Below, in pieces: positions 10,351-20,046 of a stretch of DNA of 41,854 nucleotides (its first letter is position 1; every line of letters begins with the position of its first letter). The DNA comes from Chara braunii (taxonomy: Eukaryota > Streptophyta > Charophyceae > Charales > Characeae), in NCBI GenBank assembly GCA_003427395.1, contig BFEA01000146.1, positions 2,933,978 through 2,975,831 of the forward strand. Direction: 5' to 3'. Under the pieces are notes generated by a model. It did not search any database and was not told the DNA's origin. It saw nothing but the letters and a program-made list of their open reading frames with translations. The translations under genes and the position numbers were made by a program.

Positions 10351-10741
10351 ATGGCCTGCTCCACCACACCTCCTCCCTGGCTGGTGCTCACTCCCTCTGT
10401 TTGGCACCAGCCTCACTTCCTTCTACCGCACGAGCAGCAGTTTGGCCGCTGGAACATGCCAGGCGGAAAGATCCCCCCAGTGCCTGGCTGTCCTTTGGTG
10501 GCCTTGACCCGCATTGACCTGCCTCCTCTTGAGTCCTTCGATGGCCCAGATTTTCAGACTTCAACGGCCTGGATGCACTGCTGATCCAAATGGGCCTTGT
10601 CCCAGTTGGTAGTGGAATCTTCTGGAAGACCTGCAGACAGCCTTTGGTTGTGCATCTGATCAATGGCCGTGGTGGACTTTTGGGAAGGCTTTGACATTTG
10701 GTCTGCTTTTCCAAGGTTGGGATGGACTCTTGAATTTCCAA
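10351..10741. other. Ambiguous coding remnant, open on both strands
   Basis: The + strand is open for 77 codons ending '...LESFDGPDFQTSTAWMHC', and the minus strand is open over the same stretch for 117 codons from ATG at 10741. Neither resembles a family I know. Balanced GC content and lack of stops suggest a fragment of a once-coding sequence, but I cannot decide the strand. Confidence 0.3.
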
Positions 10742-10774
10742 GAGTCAACTATGTCACGTAGGGGTTAAGGTCAC

Positions 10775-10958
10775 TTCTTTTGACTTAGGGCCTTATACCC
10801 CTTGACCTTAGGACTTTTCCCAGACCATTCTGGGACTGGGGATGCAACTTTTGACCCCTGAATCTTGACTTTAACTGACTTAGGGCCTTATTCCCCTTAA
10901 CCTGCGGACTTTTCTCAGACCATTTTGACCCATAAATCTTGACTTTGACCAAAAGTTA
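10775..10958 (+). repeat. Two ~95-bp tandem units
   Basis: TTTGACTTAGGGCCTTAT.CCCCTT...GGACTTTT.CCAGACCATT...TTTGACCC.TGAATCTTGACTTTRAC occurs at about 10775-10873 and again at 10874-10958 with small indels. No gene is seen from here to 11385; one minus-strand frame (11178-11387) is unconvincing. Confidence 0.6.
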
Positions 10959-11385
10959 CGACCCTAGCTTTGACTGTGCAGATTTGAACTGAGTTCAAAC
11001 AATCCCCTTATGGTGGCAATATGCCTCAAACCCAGGCGTTGAAATACAGCTGTGCTCACGAGTGCTCGTGGCTGCTAGCACCGTCCAGATGCAGACAGCC
11101 CGGGTGTATCTCAGGCATTATGAAACACCGGATCGGGTGTCTATAAACAATTTTCCCCTACCCACGCGCAAATAAAGTCAGGGGCTTTCGAGTTCTTCGT
11201 TTTTTTTAAATAAAAAATGTTTCCCCCTTAATTTTGATTTGCCTTGGGGAAAGAAATCGGACTCCTTTCTCTCACTTTCACGAACCCGGAAGTAAAAAAG
11301 AAAGGGAACGAGATCAAGGCTCAGTTTGAAAGCATCCGAGTTGTTCTCGCCGCGCATCAGGAAAGTGTAACATTTTCGATTTTCC

Positions 11386-11412
11386 AAATTGGGGTTTAGG
11401 GTTAGGGTTTAA
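11386..11412 (+). repeat. Telomere-like motif
   Basis: GGGGTTTAGGGTTAGGGTTT: two to three TTTAGGG/TTAGGG units in a non-coding context. Several ACCCTAA fragments follow between 11545 and 11625 in the opposite sense. Confidence 0.55.
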
Positions 11413-11626
11413 GGGGACGGAGGGCTCAGCATTCGGGCGCCAGGCTGCAATTGAAGTTTTTTTGTGAGGTTCGAGTTTAGCCATTTAGCTCCTTTTTTTT
11501 TGTTGTTGCCCTTTCAGGAGTCCTGACTCCTAAACCATAGAGAAAACCCTAAGTCGCCCCCAAACAAATACCCTAAGTCAGGACTCCTAAATCACCAAGC
11601 TCTGTAACTAATACCCTAAGCCGTCC

Positions 11627-11667
11627 CCAAACTCTGTTACTGATCTGCGATTAGTTACAGAGTTTGG
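11627..11667. other. 19-bp hairpin with 3-nt loop
   Basis: CCAAACTCTGTTACTGATC (11627-11645) pairs with GATTAGTTACAGAGTTTGG (11649-11667) with two mismatches around loop TGC. A partial copy of the right arm's complement (CTCTGTAACTAAT) lies just upstream at 11600, so the hairpin may come from an inverted duplication. There is no poly-T to make it a terminator. Confidence 0.65.
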
Positions 11668-11869
11668 CCATTTAGCGTATATTTTAGGGTTCACGAGTCA
11701 GGGCTCCTTTTTGGGGGGGGGGGAGAAGAGGAAACGACTCAGGTCTCCAAACTACAGGTTCTGAAAGAAAAAAGGGGCTCAAGGGTTACGTAGGGTTAAG
11801 CATTTCCTCAACTACAAGTCAGAAATCAGCAGCTTCCCTCGAATACGACAAGTAAAACTTTCTGTAACG

Positions 11870-11922
11870 NNNNNNNNNNNNNNNNNNNNNNNNNNNNNNN
11901 NNNNNNNNNNNNNNNNNNNNNN
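11870..11922. other. Assembly gap (53 N)
   Basis: Unresolved bases directly adjoin a run of 24 T (11923-11946). The gap probably arose at that homopolymer. Confidence 0.95.
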
Positions 11923-12049
11923 TTTTTTTTTTTTTTTTTTTTTTTTGGACCATTTCTCGATTTATGCGTGTCATCCTTGCGCAGGGGCCATGCTGCTAAT
12001 CTTCTTTCTCTGTATCGTTCCAATCCTTTTAACGGATGTCCCGAAAGAC
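11923..12049 (-). pseudogene. U6 snRNA retropseudogene with poly(A) tail
   Basis: Read on the minus strand, 12049-11947 is a full-length U6 spliceosomal RNA copy. It has the 5' stem (TTTCGGGACATCCG), the 'GCATGGCCCCTGCGCAAGGA' core and the 3' 'GAGAAATGGTCC'. It carries two short insertions relative to normal U6: an extra GCA triplet before GCATGG and 4 bases in the AGAAGA region next to the ACAGAG box. The U6 3' end is followed on the minus strand by at least 24 A running into the gap. Normal U6 genes end in a T run, so the A tail marks reverse transcription by LINE-type machinery. Not expected to be functional. Confidence 0.85.
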
Positions 12050-12299
12050 TTGTTCTTCAAATTTGAACTTTTTATTGAAAGACTTTTTTACAAGTAGGGG
12101 GCGGGACAACAAAAAAATAACACCCACAAACTGTTGAGATACAGATCCAAGTTCGAATCCAGACACAATCAGATGACCAGAACAAAATAATTCTAAATTA
12201 CCTGGGGCAGGTCAGCTCAACGACGATAACTGAAGGCCGTCGCCTTCAAACAACCAAACAAACAAACAGCTGCTGGAGACTGGCTCTAAAACGAACACA

Positions 12300-12317
12300 G
12301 TCCTTCGGGACATCCGT

Positions 12318-12349
<32 letters not shown>

Positions 12350-12400
12350 GGCCCCTGCGCAAGGATGACACGCATAAATCGAGAAATGGTCCAATTTTTT
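12300..12400 (+). ncRNA. U6: U6 snRNA, complete sequence
   Basis: The sequence starts GTCCTTCGGGACATCCG, contains ACAGAGAAGATTAGCATGG and the invariant core, and ends GAGAAATGGTCCAATTTTTT. I see no internal damage. U6 is the catalytic RNA of the spliceosome; the ACAGAG box binds the 5' splice site. It ends in T6, as a Pol III transcript should. Upstream I find no TATA box near -30 and no plant-type upstream sequence element near -60, only a small TGAAGGC-CGTC-GCCTTCA hairpin (about 12230-12247). It may therefore be a promoterless copy, or this lineage may use different elements. A divergent retrocopy lies 250 bp away. Confidence 0.85.
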
Positions 12401-12407
12401 CATAAAT

Positions 12408-12537
12408 AAAAGGGAAAAAAAAAGAAAAAGAAAAAAAAACGAACACACAACCATTCTTTCTTTTTTTTTCCTCCAACACACAACCATTCTTTCTTTTTTT
12501 TTTCTCCAACACACAACCATTCTTTCTTGTTTCCTTC
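12408..12537. repeat. A-rich patch and three 33-bp units
   Basis: An A/G run (12408-12440) is followed by three copies of AACACACAACCATTCTTTCT with T8-10 and CTCC (12443, 12475, 12508), the last diverging after TTCTT. This could be the degenerate tail of the U6-containing insertion. Confidence 0.75.
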
Positions 12538-12845
12538 CCACCCAACGCCAGCAGCTCTGCTTCTTTTTGTTTCGCAGACTAAAAAACGATTAATTCCTCT
12601 CAATCAAATTATTTGATTCCAATTCTGACGGATTATTTGATTCGACTTTTGACGAATTATTGTAATTCGACTTTTGACTCCAATGAATTCTGTAATGCTC
12701 TAGCCGCCTCCATTTCCGATCACTTCATCTTCCATCACTGCACTGTCCTTTCGTCTGCTCCCCGCCAATTGCCGTGCTGTCGTCATTTCCCATAAGTTAA
12801 GAACGACCCCCTGAGAGACAACCGGAATTGCCACATATCATCACA

Positions 12846-13070
12846 GCTATGTCGATCTCAACACACTGTTCAGCACCCTCGCCACCTCCTGTTCATCCAC
12901 CCCCGCTGATCCCACCTGCCAAGGACCTACCTCCACCTCCCATCCTCCACCTGTTCACCCACACTTCGTCACACAGCTATGTCGATCTCAACATACTGTT
13001 CGACTCCCCCGCTAGCCCCACCTGCCGAAGACCTACCTCCACCTCTCATTCTCCACCTGTGCACCCGTTC
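12846..13070 (+). repeat. Imperfect tandem duplication (~130-bp period)
   Basis: AGCTATGTCGATCTCAACA.ACTGTTC...CCACCTGCC.AAGACCTACCTCCACCTC opens two units at about 12846 and 12976; the second is shorter. 12538-12845 and 13070-13520 contain no gene I can support. Confidence 0.7.
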
Positions 13071-13684
13071 AGTGCCGTCATCGACAGCCGTTTCCAGGAC
13101 AACCATAACGACAAAAAACAGATACGATTTTGAAGACACTCCTCCGCCCAAAGATCCGCACGGCTTCATGAGATCAAAGCAGTTGCATCGAGATAAGTTG
13201 GCCTTCTTTTGTCCTTTCCTATGTGGCTCCGGAAAATGGAAATCGACGTAACAAAGAAAGAAGAGCAAAAGCAAACTCTCTCTGAACATGGTTACAGTAG
13301 TGTTCTTCTACTTCTCTTCTTCTTCTTCGTGACTCTTCACACTGTGCAGTTGGCTCTCTCTCTGCGTTAGTTGTGTGTGATAGCGAGTACAGCAGTCAGG
13401 TGGGCTGCGCAGTGTCGCTCCTGCCTGCAAACTCTGTGGAACATCGAGGCCGATGTCAACTCTCTCCTGAACAGCGAAATGGAAGAGCAAAAGGCACACA
13501 CGCGACACCCCCTGCTCACCATCTTCCAAACGACGGCGGGAATCGTTTCAATCGTCACTGCCCTTGTAGATCCTCTTTTTTCCTTGTTTTTGCGTTCACC
13601 GAGATCGACTTCAATGCTCCTGGACGACGAATTGGAGGGGTACTAAGAAGAAAAGAAAAAGGGAAAGGGGACATGCAAGATACA

Positions 13685-14587
13685 CTACTTACCATCATCC
13701 AATCGACGGCGGGAATCGCTCGAGTCTTCTCTGTTCTTCTTCCAAGAAGAACAGTCCTCGACCACCTCTTCTTCGCCATCTACTCTTCCTTCTCCATCGC
13801 CGCCGCCGCTACCGTCTTGATCCTCTTCCTCTTCGTTCTCATGGCCATCCCAATTATGATCATCGCCATCGTCAGCGTCATCAAGCTTGTGCTCGCTTAT
13901 TCGAAACTTGACTTCCACGTCATCATCTCTGACGTGGCAGCGTAAACTCTCCTCTATCACCCTGCAACTTGGGGGCAAGGGAATGCGAAGACGCCTGCGC
14001 AACTGCAGCTGTCGCCCGTCGCGATCCCGGTCCTCCACGTGCACCACCAGCCATTGACGACGAGGTTCTTCCCCTTTTTCCCCCAAGTCGCGACCTCCTC
14101 GACCATCTGGATCTCGGTTGTCTACCGTCGCCAGCTCGTTCTCGCTTCCCCCTCCAGCGTCACCCTGCTCCACTTCCGCTTCGACGAAGCGAAATCGAGA
14201 GGACATCGAGCTCGCCACGTCGGCGCTGCCGTCCACATCATCATCTCCATCGCCGAAGAACACGTGGACGCGCACAGTACCGACATTGACGAGCGCCTCG
14301 ATGGTATACTTCGCCTTCAACGAGACAACAGATGCTTCTTCCCCTTCATCCCGCTTCCCATTTGCATTTGCTCTCCCTACAGGGCAAGCCGGCGAGATCG
14401 AAGACGGCAAAGAACGCGTCGTACCGGTTTTCTCGTCTGGGTTTCCTAACGTCGAAGAGGAGGAGAGAGATAACCTTTCTAAGCGAGGCAGCGATTTCCC
14501 ATTCCTAAAAGCGGTCCCGCTTTCCCGCTCGTCGTTTCCCATTGGTAGAGCTGGGTGCTGGCAGCGTCGCTCCCACCAGCACGGCAC
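13685..14587 (-). CDS. Hypothetical acidic protein (300 codons)
   Basis: This is a single open frame with ATG at 14587 and stop at 13685. The first ~80 residues are Ser/Arg/Gly-rich; a middle part ('KYTIEALVNVGTVRVHVFFGD', about 92-112) looks like a folded strand-rich segment. The last third is strongly acidic and low-complexity (Asp/Glu/Gly with His and Asn), ending in a Lys/Arg/Ser patch. A 30-bp piece at its 3' end (CGACGGCGGGAATCG with flanks) is duplicated at 13527-13545 outside the frame. No family is recognised. The complementary hydrophobic + strand frame is the expected mirror of GAN codons. The gene may have further exons. Confidence 0.4.
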   Translation of the reverse strand: MPCWWERRCQHPALPMGNDERESGTAFRNGKSLPRLERLSLSSSSTLGNPDEKTGTTRSLPSSISPACPVGRANANGKRDEGEEASVVSLKAKYTIEALVNVGTVRVHVFFGDGDDDVDGSADVASSMSSRFRFVEAEVEQGDAGGGSENELATVDNRDPDGRGGRDLGEKGEEPRRQWLVVHVEDRDRDGRQLQLRRRLRIPLPPSCRVIEESLRCHVRDDDVEVKFRISEHKLDDADDGDDHNWDGHENEEEEDQDGSGGGDGEGRVDGEEEVVEDCSSWKKNREDSSDSRRRLDDGK

Positions 14588-15240
14588 TTCAGGTAAGACT
14601 TCCCGCCGCCGATATGATTCCCCCCCTGCCGACTTTCTGGGCCGATCTGCGCACCGACAACGCTCTTACCCCTGAAGGATTCCCGCTCCCATCTGCTTAG
14701 TATGGGAAACGACAAGGGGGACAACTTTCAGCTTCCCTCCGTTGGCATCTTGAAGACGTTCGGAAGACTTTCCGGTCCGATTTGGCCGCACACACTTCCC
14801 ATATCTGTGTGTAGACTTTTAGATCCTATCTGCTCTACCCTCAACTTCGAGCCCGCCAAGATGGATCACACTTCCCCTCCCTCTCATGGCCTCATATGCT
14901 GTCCCTCCTTTGGAGCGTCATGGCCGCCTGTGTCCACCTGTCCATAAGGCCGGAAAGAGCTACTGAACACGTGGCACCAGCTTTGAGGACCATTCCCTTC
15001 CAGCTCACCTGCTGTTACCACGTGCCCGTTACTTCACAGCTACAGGCTACAACGCAACGCAGAAGGACACTACCCGTAACGTAAGGGGACCGGTAACGTC
15101 ACGGATAAGATCATAATCGGCCCGGTAATTTAACTGATGTCCCAGAGGGCACGCATACGGAGAAGCTTAGGGGCTGACCCGACAGGACACTTCCCTATCA
15201 CGAAAAAAAAAAAAAAAAAAAAAATCGAAATGCCCCCAAC
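14588..15240. other. No gene seen; A-run at 15204-15224
   Basis: Moderate-GC sequence with only short frames on both strands and a run of about 21 A near 15204-15224. Nothing recognised. Confidence 0.5.
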
Positions 15241-15504
15241 GTTTGCGTTTATTTGCGGCGTGCCCCTGTAAAGGCTGACTTACCCTGTGGTGCCCCTCGG
15301 GCCTCTGAAAATTTCCGCAGGCCCCTGTCAGCATGGGGCATAACTTTCCGATATGCCCTTACTGGACCGGTGGTTGCGGTTCGTCCGTGGGTCCTTGAAA
15401 TGCCCTCACGAGGGTCACATATTTTTCTGTGATGCCCTTGCAGCAGTGGTGGCAGGAATTCAAATTCAATGTGGTAGGCATTCCACCGCCACTGAAAAAA
15501 CGGT

Positions 15505-15601
15505 CTGCATGTGTGTGTGTTGTGTGTGTGTTGTGTGTGTGTTGTATGTGTGTGTGTGTGTGTGTTACGTGTGCGCGTGTTGGGGGGGGGGGGGGGGGGG
15601 G
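15505..15601. repeat. (TG)n microsatellite followed by G20
   Basis: GTGTGTGTGTTGTGTGTGTG blocks run from 15507 to 15580, then 20 consecutive G (15582-15601). Upstream, 15228-15480 has loosely spaced TGCCC(C) motifs every 25-55 bases but no gene. Confidence 0.9.
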
Positions 15602-16640
15602 TGTATAAAACACGACCATCCCATTCAGAATGAGACACTAGACATTGTGGTTACGTCCAATGTTAGGCAAGGGGAGAAGGGGAGTAGTTGGGTACAGGAT
15701 ACATCAAGGCACATATTAGATAAGGAGCAGGTTAGCAACGTTAGAGTTAGTAGGTTAGCAGTGGTTAGGAATGGGTATGAGAACCCAGTCGTAGGGGGGG
15801 TGCACGCCCTGAAGCACGCTTTTCACTGCTTAGCACCCATAGCAGCTCATCGGAGGGATTAGTCGTTAGCAAGGCTCCTATTAGCACAGAGGGTGGTAGG
15901 AAGTTGTAGTCAGGGGGTCGTGGGTACACACAACATGGGCGACTGGGGGTAAGGGTACAGAGGATCCGTACTTGAGGAGTCATGTCTGGAGAAGAGGCGT
16001 CGTCAGTCGCTGCCATAGCTGCCATAGCTGTCGAGCTTCGGTGCAGCGATGGATCAGGAGCTCCGTTGGTCGAAGCACGGAGTGGCCGGCCCAAGAAGGT
16101 GCCTTGCCAGCCGCAGACAGACGGTTAGCTCGCCTGGTTGCGTAGTATGAGGGTGGCGCATGCAGATGAGCAGCAGCAGCATTGCTGCATAGTGATGAGG
16201 TAATCTTTGCGCGTAGAAGAGTCGGAGGCTGAGTGCAGGAGGAGGGTAGAGAGGTGGAATGCAGCTGAATACATAGTAATTGTGATATGGCGGGTTTGTG
16301 GTAGTGGGCGTAGGAGGAAGAGGTATTCGCAGCAGGGGAGGGTTAGCGGAGGCTGCCATTGCATTGAGGGGTATACGTGTTTTGCCTTGTAGATGGTCAT
16401 GGCGGGGATGGAGTGTAGGGAGGTAGCGGGGGGGGGGTGTGACGCGCAACCTCACGCCCTGTGCTGTCTTTCGTTCGGAGTGTTAGGCGTGCGGAAAAAG
16501 ACCCAGAAAAACAGCAAGATGGGGTGTGCCAAGGATTTTTGGAAATTGAGTGTGGGGACACAGATGAAACTGAAATCCCCCGTGTTGGTCCAATGAAGCA
16601 AGTCAATTGCTTTCGCGCGTCGCGGAATGCGCGCGCGGGC
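15602..16640. other. No gene recognised; weak minus-strand frames
   Basis: 15640-15800 is rich in GTTAG. Minus-strand frames 15765-16094 and 16054-16455 overlap and are Pro/Leu/Ser-rich without recognisable motifs. They could be remnants of an exon pair but nothing confirms it. Confidence 0.4.
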
Positions 16641-16667
16641 ACGGCACGAAAAGAGAAAAATCCAAAT

Positions 16668-17255
16668 TCAATCCAAAAAGTATTGTCGGGCTTCCCACCG
16701 AGCTACAACCCGTCGTTTAGAACGGAAAGGCTTTGGCACGCTCCGCGTGTCTCGTTTTCGTATCAAATCTCGTCGTCGTTCGATGGTCAGTTCCGAGTCC
16801 GACGTGGATGGTCTCAGTCGCGTGGCTCTTTCTTTATGCTCGTCTTCACTCCGCACATGGTAGTGGAAACCCCTGGATTCGTAGCGCTCAAAACGCTGGC
16901 ATTCGGTGCATAGAGTGCGCGGGCAGTGGGGTTCTGCTGCCGTCCACGGGATGATGATCAACTCGTTGAATGGCAACAATATCGAGTAAGGTGGGAAGTG
17001 CGTATCGATAATGACAAGCCCAACCTCTACGAACCATGAACAACGATTTGCCGGAGGGAAGTAATATCGTCCGCCGATTTGTGCAACGGCTTCTCGTACG
17101 TCCCACTCACATACACGTGTCCTTCCCTCGTTATACGGAAAAGGCCGTGTTGGGACGAGAGGTACGGGAGGCTGGTGCCCGATCGGAGGGTACTGGTCAG
17201 TCCACATATCAATCAATTGTAAGGACCTTGCGACGTCATCAAGAAAAGAAAACAC
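16668..17255 (-). CDS. Hypothetical protein or exon with Cys/His cluster (195 codons)
   Basis: The frame opens at ATG 17255 and ends at TAA-type stop near 16668. Composition is balanced and protein-like: 'LPFNELIIIPWTAAEPHCPR' then 'LCTECQRFERYESRGFHYHV' (about residues 104-145), giving C-x4-C-x2-C with later His residues, and a basic C-terminal tail rich in Arg/Lys. A metal-binding role is possible but I know no matching family. A purine-rich stretch lies just upstream on this strand's 5' side. It may be one exon of a larger minus-strand gene. The overlapping + strand frames look like shadows. Confidence 0.4.
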   Translation of the reverse strand: MFSFLDDVARSLQLIDMWTDQYPPIGHQPPVPLVPTRPFPYNEGRTRVCEWDVREAVAQIGGRYYFPPANRCSWFVEVGLVIIDTHFPPYSILLPFNELIIIPWTAAEPHCPRTLCTECQRFERYESRGFHYHVRSEDEHKERATRLRPSTSDSELTIERRRDLIRKRDTRSVPKPFRSKRRVVARWEARQYFLD

Positions 17256-18160
17256 TTGCGCAACTCGTAAACAATTTCCTTCAACACGAGAGGGAGAGAG
17301 AGAGAGAAAGAAGACACTTCGGCAACTTGATCATGCATATAACTAAGGGACCGATCCGCGGCTCAGGGTTAGTGAGCCAGTGCGACGTTGATCCCAGGCG
17401 CCTTGTTTCTCGAAGCCACCTCGTGGTTCGGCTGCTGATGTCGGACAACATAAGGCAGATGGCATGCGCAGTGCACTCAAAGCTACAGATCTAAACACTC
17501 TTGTATTTTCAGACAAAATCCCGACGACAATCGTCTAATCAATGCCAAAGAGACGCGTATTTCCATACATTCATTCACTCATTCACTGTGGAAGATGCGA
17601 AAAATGAGCCATGCACAGGAAAAGATGGATTGCTTGCACAGTACACACGCATCCACCGTTCACAAGACAAGAAGACGGGGTCCTTGCGCGGGAGGATTAC
17701 CCAGGAAACTAATGGAAGAGTTCTGGAAGAAGTTCTTTCACGCAAGGAAAGCATACAGATTCATACTCATCCAGAGGAGGGAAAGAGAGAGAGAAGGAGA
17801 GAAGCATCAAGACACATCATTATTCAAAGATAGAGGAGAAGGGGAAGGTGAAGGGGGAGGGTCGAGATAGGAGATGGCGCAACCCAAAAGAAGGAAGTTC
17901 AGCGTTGTCAGAGAGAAAGATCTGCAACAACAAAGGCGCATTCGCCGTTAATTCCAATATGGCCCCGGACCAATAACTCACTCAACTCCAATCATCGACC
18001 CTCATACCCGCACGGACGATCCCGGCCGCCGCGTGCTAACTCCCACCACTGCGGTCGTCACCCTGCTGTCATAGACTCGACACGGTTCGCCCAGATCACA
18101 CAGTCCGTCGTGGCGATCCAGCGTGCAACTGGCCAGCCTATCTTCAGCTCGACAGGACTT
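17256..18160. other. No gene recognised; two GA-rich patches
   Basis: GA-rich runs at 17287-17312 and 17778-17800 give long but Glu/Arg-rich frames on the + strand (17501-17870) that look compositional. Confidence 0.4.
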
Positions 18161-18394
18161 TCCTACTCACACCAAACACTCTGCCTAGCCACTACTTCCC
18201 GAAAGCTGGCTTGAGAGTCGAGAACGTAAGAGAGATATGCGGACGCGCTTGCGGGTTTTATAGCTGCGACAGGGGAGATAGAAGAGGGAGAAAGTGACGG
18301 GGAAGCTGAGGTGTAAGCGGAGAAGCAGGAGGAGAAGACTTTGAGAAGAGTGCTCAGTGAACGCCATATTGATCCCTCGGAACTCAAGGTTCAA

Positions 18395-18449
18395 CCAATC
18401 AGATTCGCCGCGCAATAGGAAGATCCTATTGATCCACGCATCTGATTGG
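18395..18449. promoter_or_regulatory. Nested palindrome with two opposed CCAAT boxes
   Basis: Outer arms CCAATCAGAT (18395-18404) and ATCTGATTGG (18440-18449) are a perfect 10-bp inverted repeat. Nested inside, CAATAGGA (18413-18420) and TCCTATTG (18424-18431) form an 8-bp perfect repeat around AGA. The outer arms are CCAAT boxes in opposite orientation, the classic core of NF-Y sites. They lie between minus-strand frames to the left and a + strand frame at 18674. A bidirectional promoter is a reasonable inference; no TATA box was found. Confidence 0.4.
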
Positions 18450-18475
18450 CGAGCTGGAGTTATCGACGGATCGTC

Positions 18476-18740
18476 CGGGCGTCGTGCGTTGGACTCAGAG
18501 GGTGAGAAGAGAAAAGGCGCGAGAAGTAACGCAAGACGGGTCCAAGATTCAGATGATCAAGAAAGAAAAAGGGGCGCGCCGAGAGCAAGGCGAGAGAGGG
18601 AGAGAGAGAAAGAAAACAACTACGGAGCAAGAGAAAGAGGAGGGAGAAGGGGAAAGGAACGTGGGAGGGAGCGATGCGGGGGACAGAGAGGAGAAAGCTT
18701 TGCACGCGCGGCCTGTCAATAAAAAGAGAGAAAAAGGCAC
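18476..18740. other. Purine-rich strand (GA/AG runs)
   Basis: About 260 bases of mostly A and G on the + strand (GAGAGAGGGAGAGAGAGAAA and similar). Frames here are Arg/Glu/Lys-rich by composition. In plants GA-rich tracts near promoters bind GAGA-type factors; that is only a possibility. Confidence 0.5.
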
Positions 18741-19339
18741 CGAAACAGTTACAGCCTAATTCAAAATTGAAATCACCATATCTGCGCGTGAAAGAGCGAC
18801 GCGAGAAAAGAAAATCCTATGCCTATTCGTATTCGCACAAAATTTCGAGAGTTTTCCCCGACCCGACCAAGAACATTCACACACACGAAAAGAACACGTC
18901 GATGTTCCGCTTATCCCGGAATTCCCAACTGCCGAGCCCAATTCCCAGTGCGCTCGCTAAGGCGCACGTAATTTCCTATGTATTTCCCGAATTGCAGAAA
19001 GGAAAAGCAGAACCCGGGAGTCGAAAAATCTTTCCGAAAGATGGGAGCCAAGAACGCGGTACCCAAAATCAAGAAAACGAAACGGGGTTTTTATGGGGTT
19101 GGTATGATACAAGCAAAAAAGGGGTACGAAAGATAACACGGGTTCGGGAAGTGGTTCGTCACATATGTGACGCGCAGGGGGTTCCGAAATTATGCAATCT
19201 CTTGATTGCATGTCATGGCGGAACAAAGGGATGCATGAGGTACCAAGCGTATCAACAAATGATCCGGCCAGAGTTCATGTTGACGCCAACTTCAATTGCA
19301 ATTGTCTGTTGCTGGAATCCTCGATGGTCGTCCAAGTGA
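18674..19339 (+). CDS. Hypothetical protein (221 codons), weak
   Basis: The frame is open through a region of mixed composition. The first ~60 residues are Lys/Arg-rich from the purine tract; later parts ('HVISYVFPELQKG', 'GFLWGWYDTSKKGVRKI', 'HICDAQGVPKLCNLLIACHG') look more protein-like. It lies downstream of the opposed CCAAT palindrome. There is no family match and no domain. A shorter start (ATG at about 18902) avoids the low-complexity part. Chance openness cannot be excluded. Confidence 0.25.
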   Translation: MRGTERRKLCTRGLSIKREKKAPKQLQPNSKLKSPYLRVKERREKRKSYAYSYSHKISRVFPDPTKNIHTHEKNTSMFRLSRNSQLPSPIPSALAKAHVISYVFPELQKGKAEPGSRKIFPKDGSQERGTQNQENETGFLWGWYDTSKKGVRKITRVREVVRHICDAQGVPKLCNLLIACHGGTKGCMRYQAYQQMIRPEFMLTPTSIAIVCCWNPRWSSK

Positions 19340-19533
19340 CGCCATCATCGTCCGCTGGTTCTCTGTGTGCTCTGCACCCCAGCTGGTTGCTGCCTGTCGA
19401 ATCAGAGCGTGAGTTGACGTCGTCGTCGATGACGTGATCTTCGTGAAGCTTACTGATTTGTGCCGTTTTCCCCCGCTGATTGGATGAAGAGAGATGAGGG
19501 AGAGAGGGGGGGGGGTAGTGATGTTATTGGGAT

Positions 19534-20046
19534 CTACCTCCTAGTTGGAATAGGCCAATAGAGGCGGTACATGGAGGGGATTTCACAAGGTCGACGGGGA
19601 GGGAGTGGGGGTAGGAAGCGATTCATTCCTTCCATCGTCACCGGAAGCTCCTCATATCGGATGATCCGGTGGAAGTGGGGGAAGTGATCGCCGCTGCGAG
19701 GGAGGGAAGCAAGGTAGTCGCGATAGAAGGAGGAGAGGGTGCGGAAAAGCGCCGCTCGAAAGAACTCGTAGTGGTGGCAGGCGGGGATTGTCCTCGTGGC
19801 AACGCAGTAAACCTCTACCATGTTGCATCGCTCCCATGCAGCGCTGAACAGCAGGAGATGCCAACAAAACGTGGGGGCAGCGGATTGAAGGGAGGCGTGG
19901 GGGTGGACGGTGGCGAGTAGGCAGGTAGAATAGAAGTCGCGGAAGGGATGGGAAGGGAAGGTGACGGGGGTACGGATCTGCTCGAGGGTGAGGAAATCAA
20001 GGGGTCGGCGGGACAGCGTCCGAGGACGAAGGCCTATCGCCCGCAT
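19534..20046 (-). pseudogene. Open frame, probable downstream part of the 20-21 kb minus-strand gene
   Basis: This 170-codon minus-strand frame directly follows, with a frame change, the gene remnant at 19997-21022. Content is balanced ('RDFYSTCLLATVHPHASLQS', 'CHHYEFFRAALFRTLSSFYR', 'HRIIRYEELPVT'), with several Cys/His and aromatic residues. No family is known to me. The overlap of 50 bases in different frames suggests a frameshift or a missed splice. A competing Pro/Ser-rich frame (19815-20000) continues the composition of the upstream gene better for about 60 codons. Confidence 0.35.

Noticed and set aside
12130-12180. tRNA B-box-like AAGTTCGAATCCAG
   Set aside because: No A box at the right distance and no cloverleaf pairing.
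13373-13945. + strand ORF with apparent membrane-spanning segments
   Set aside because: The hydrophobic part is the exact complement of an acidic GAN-codon stretch of the minus-strand ORF, a common mirror artefact.
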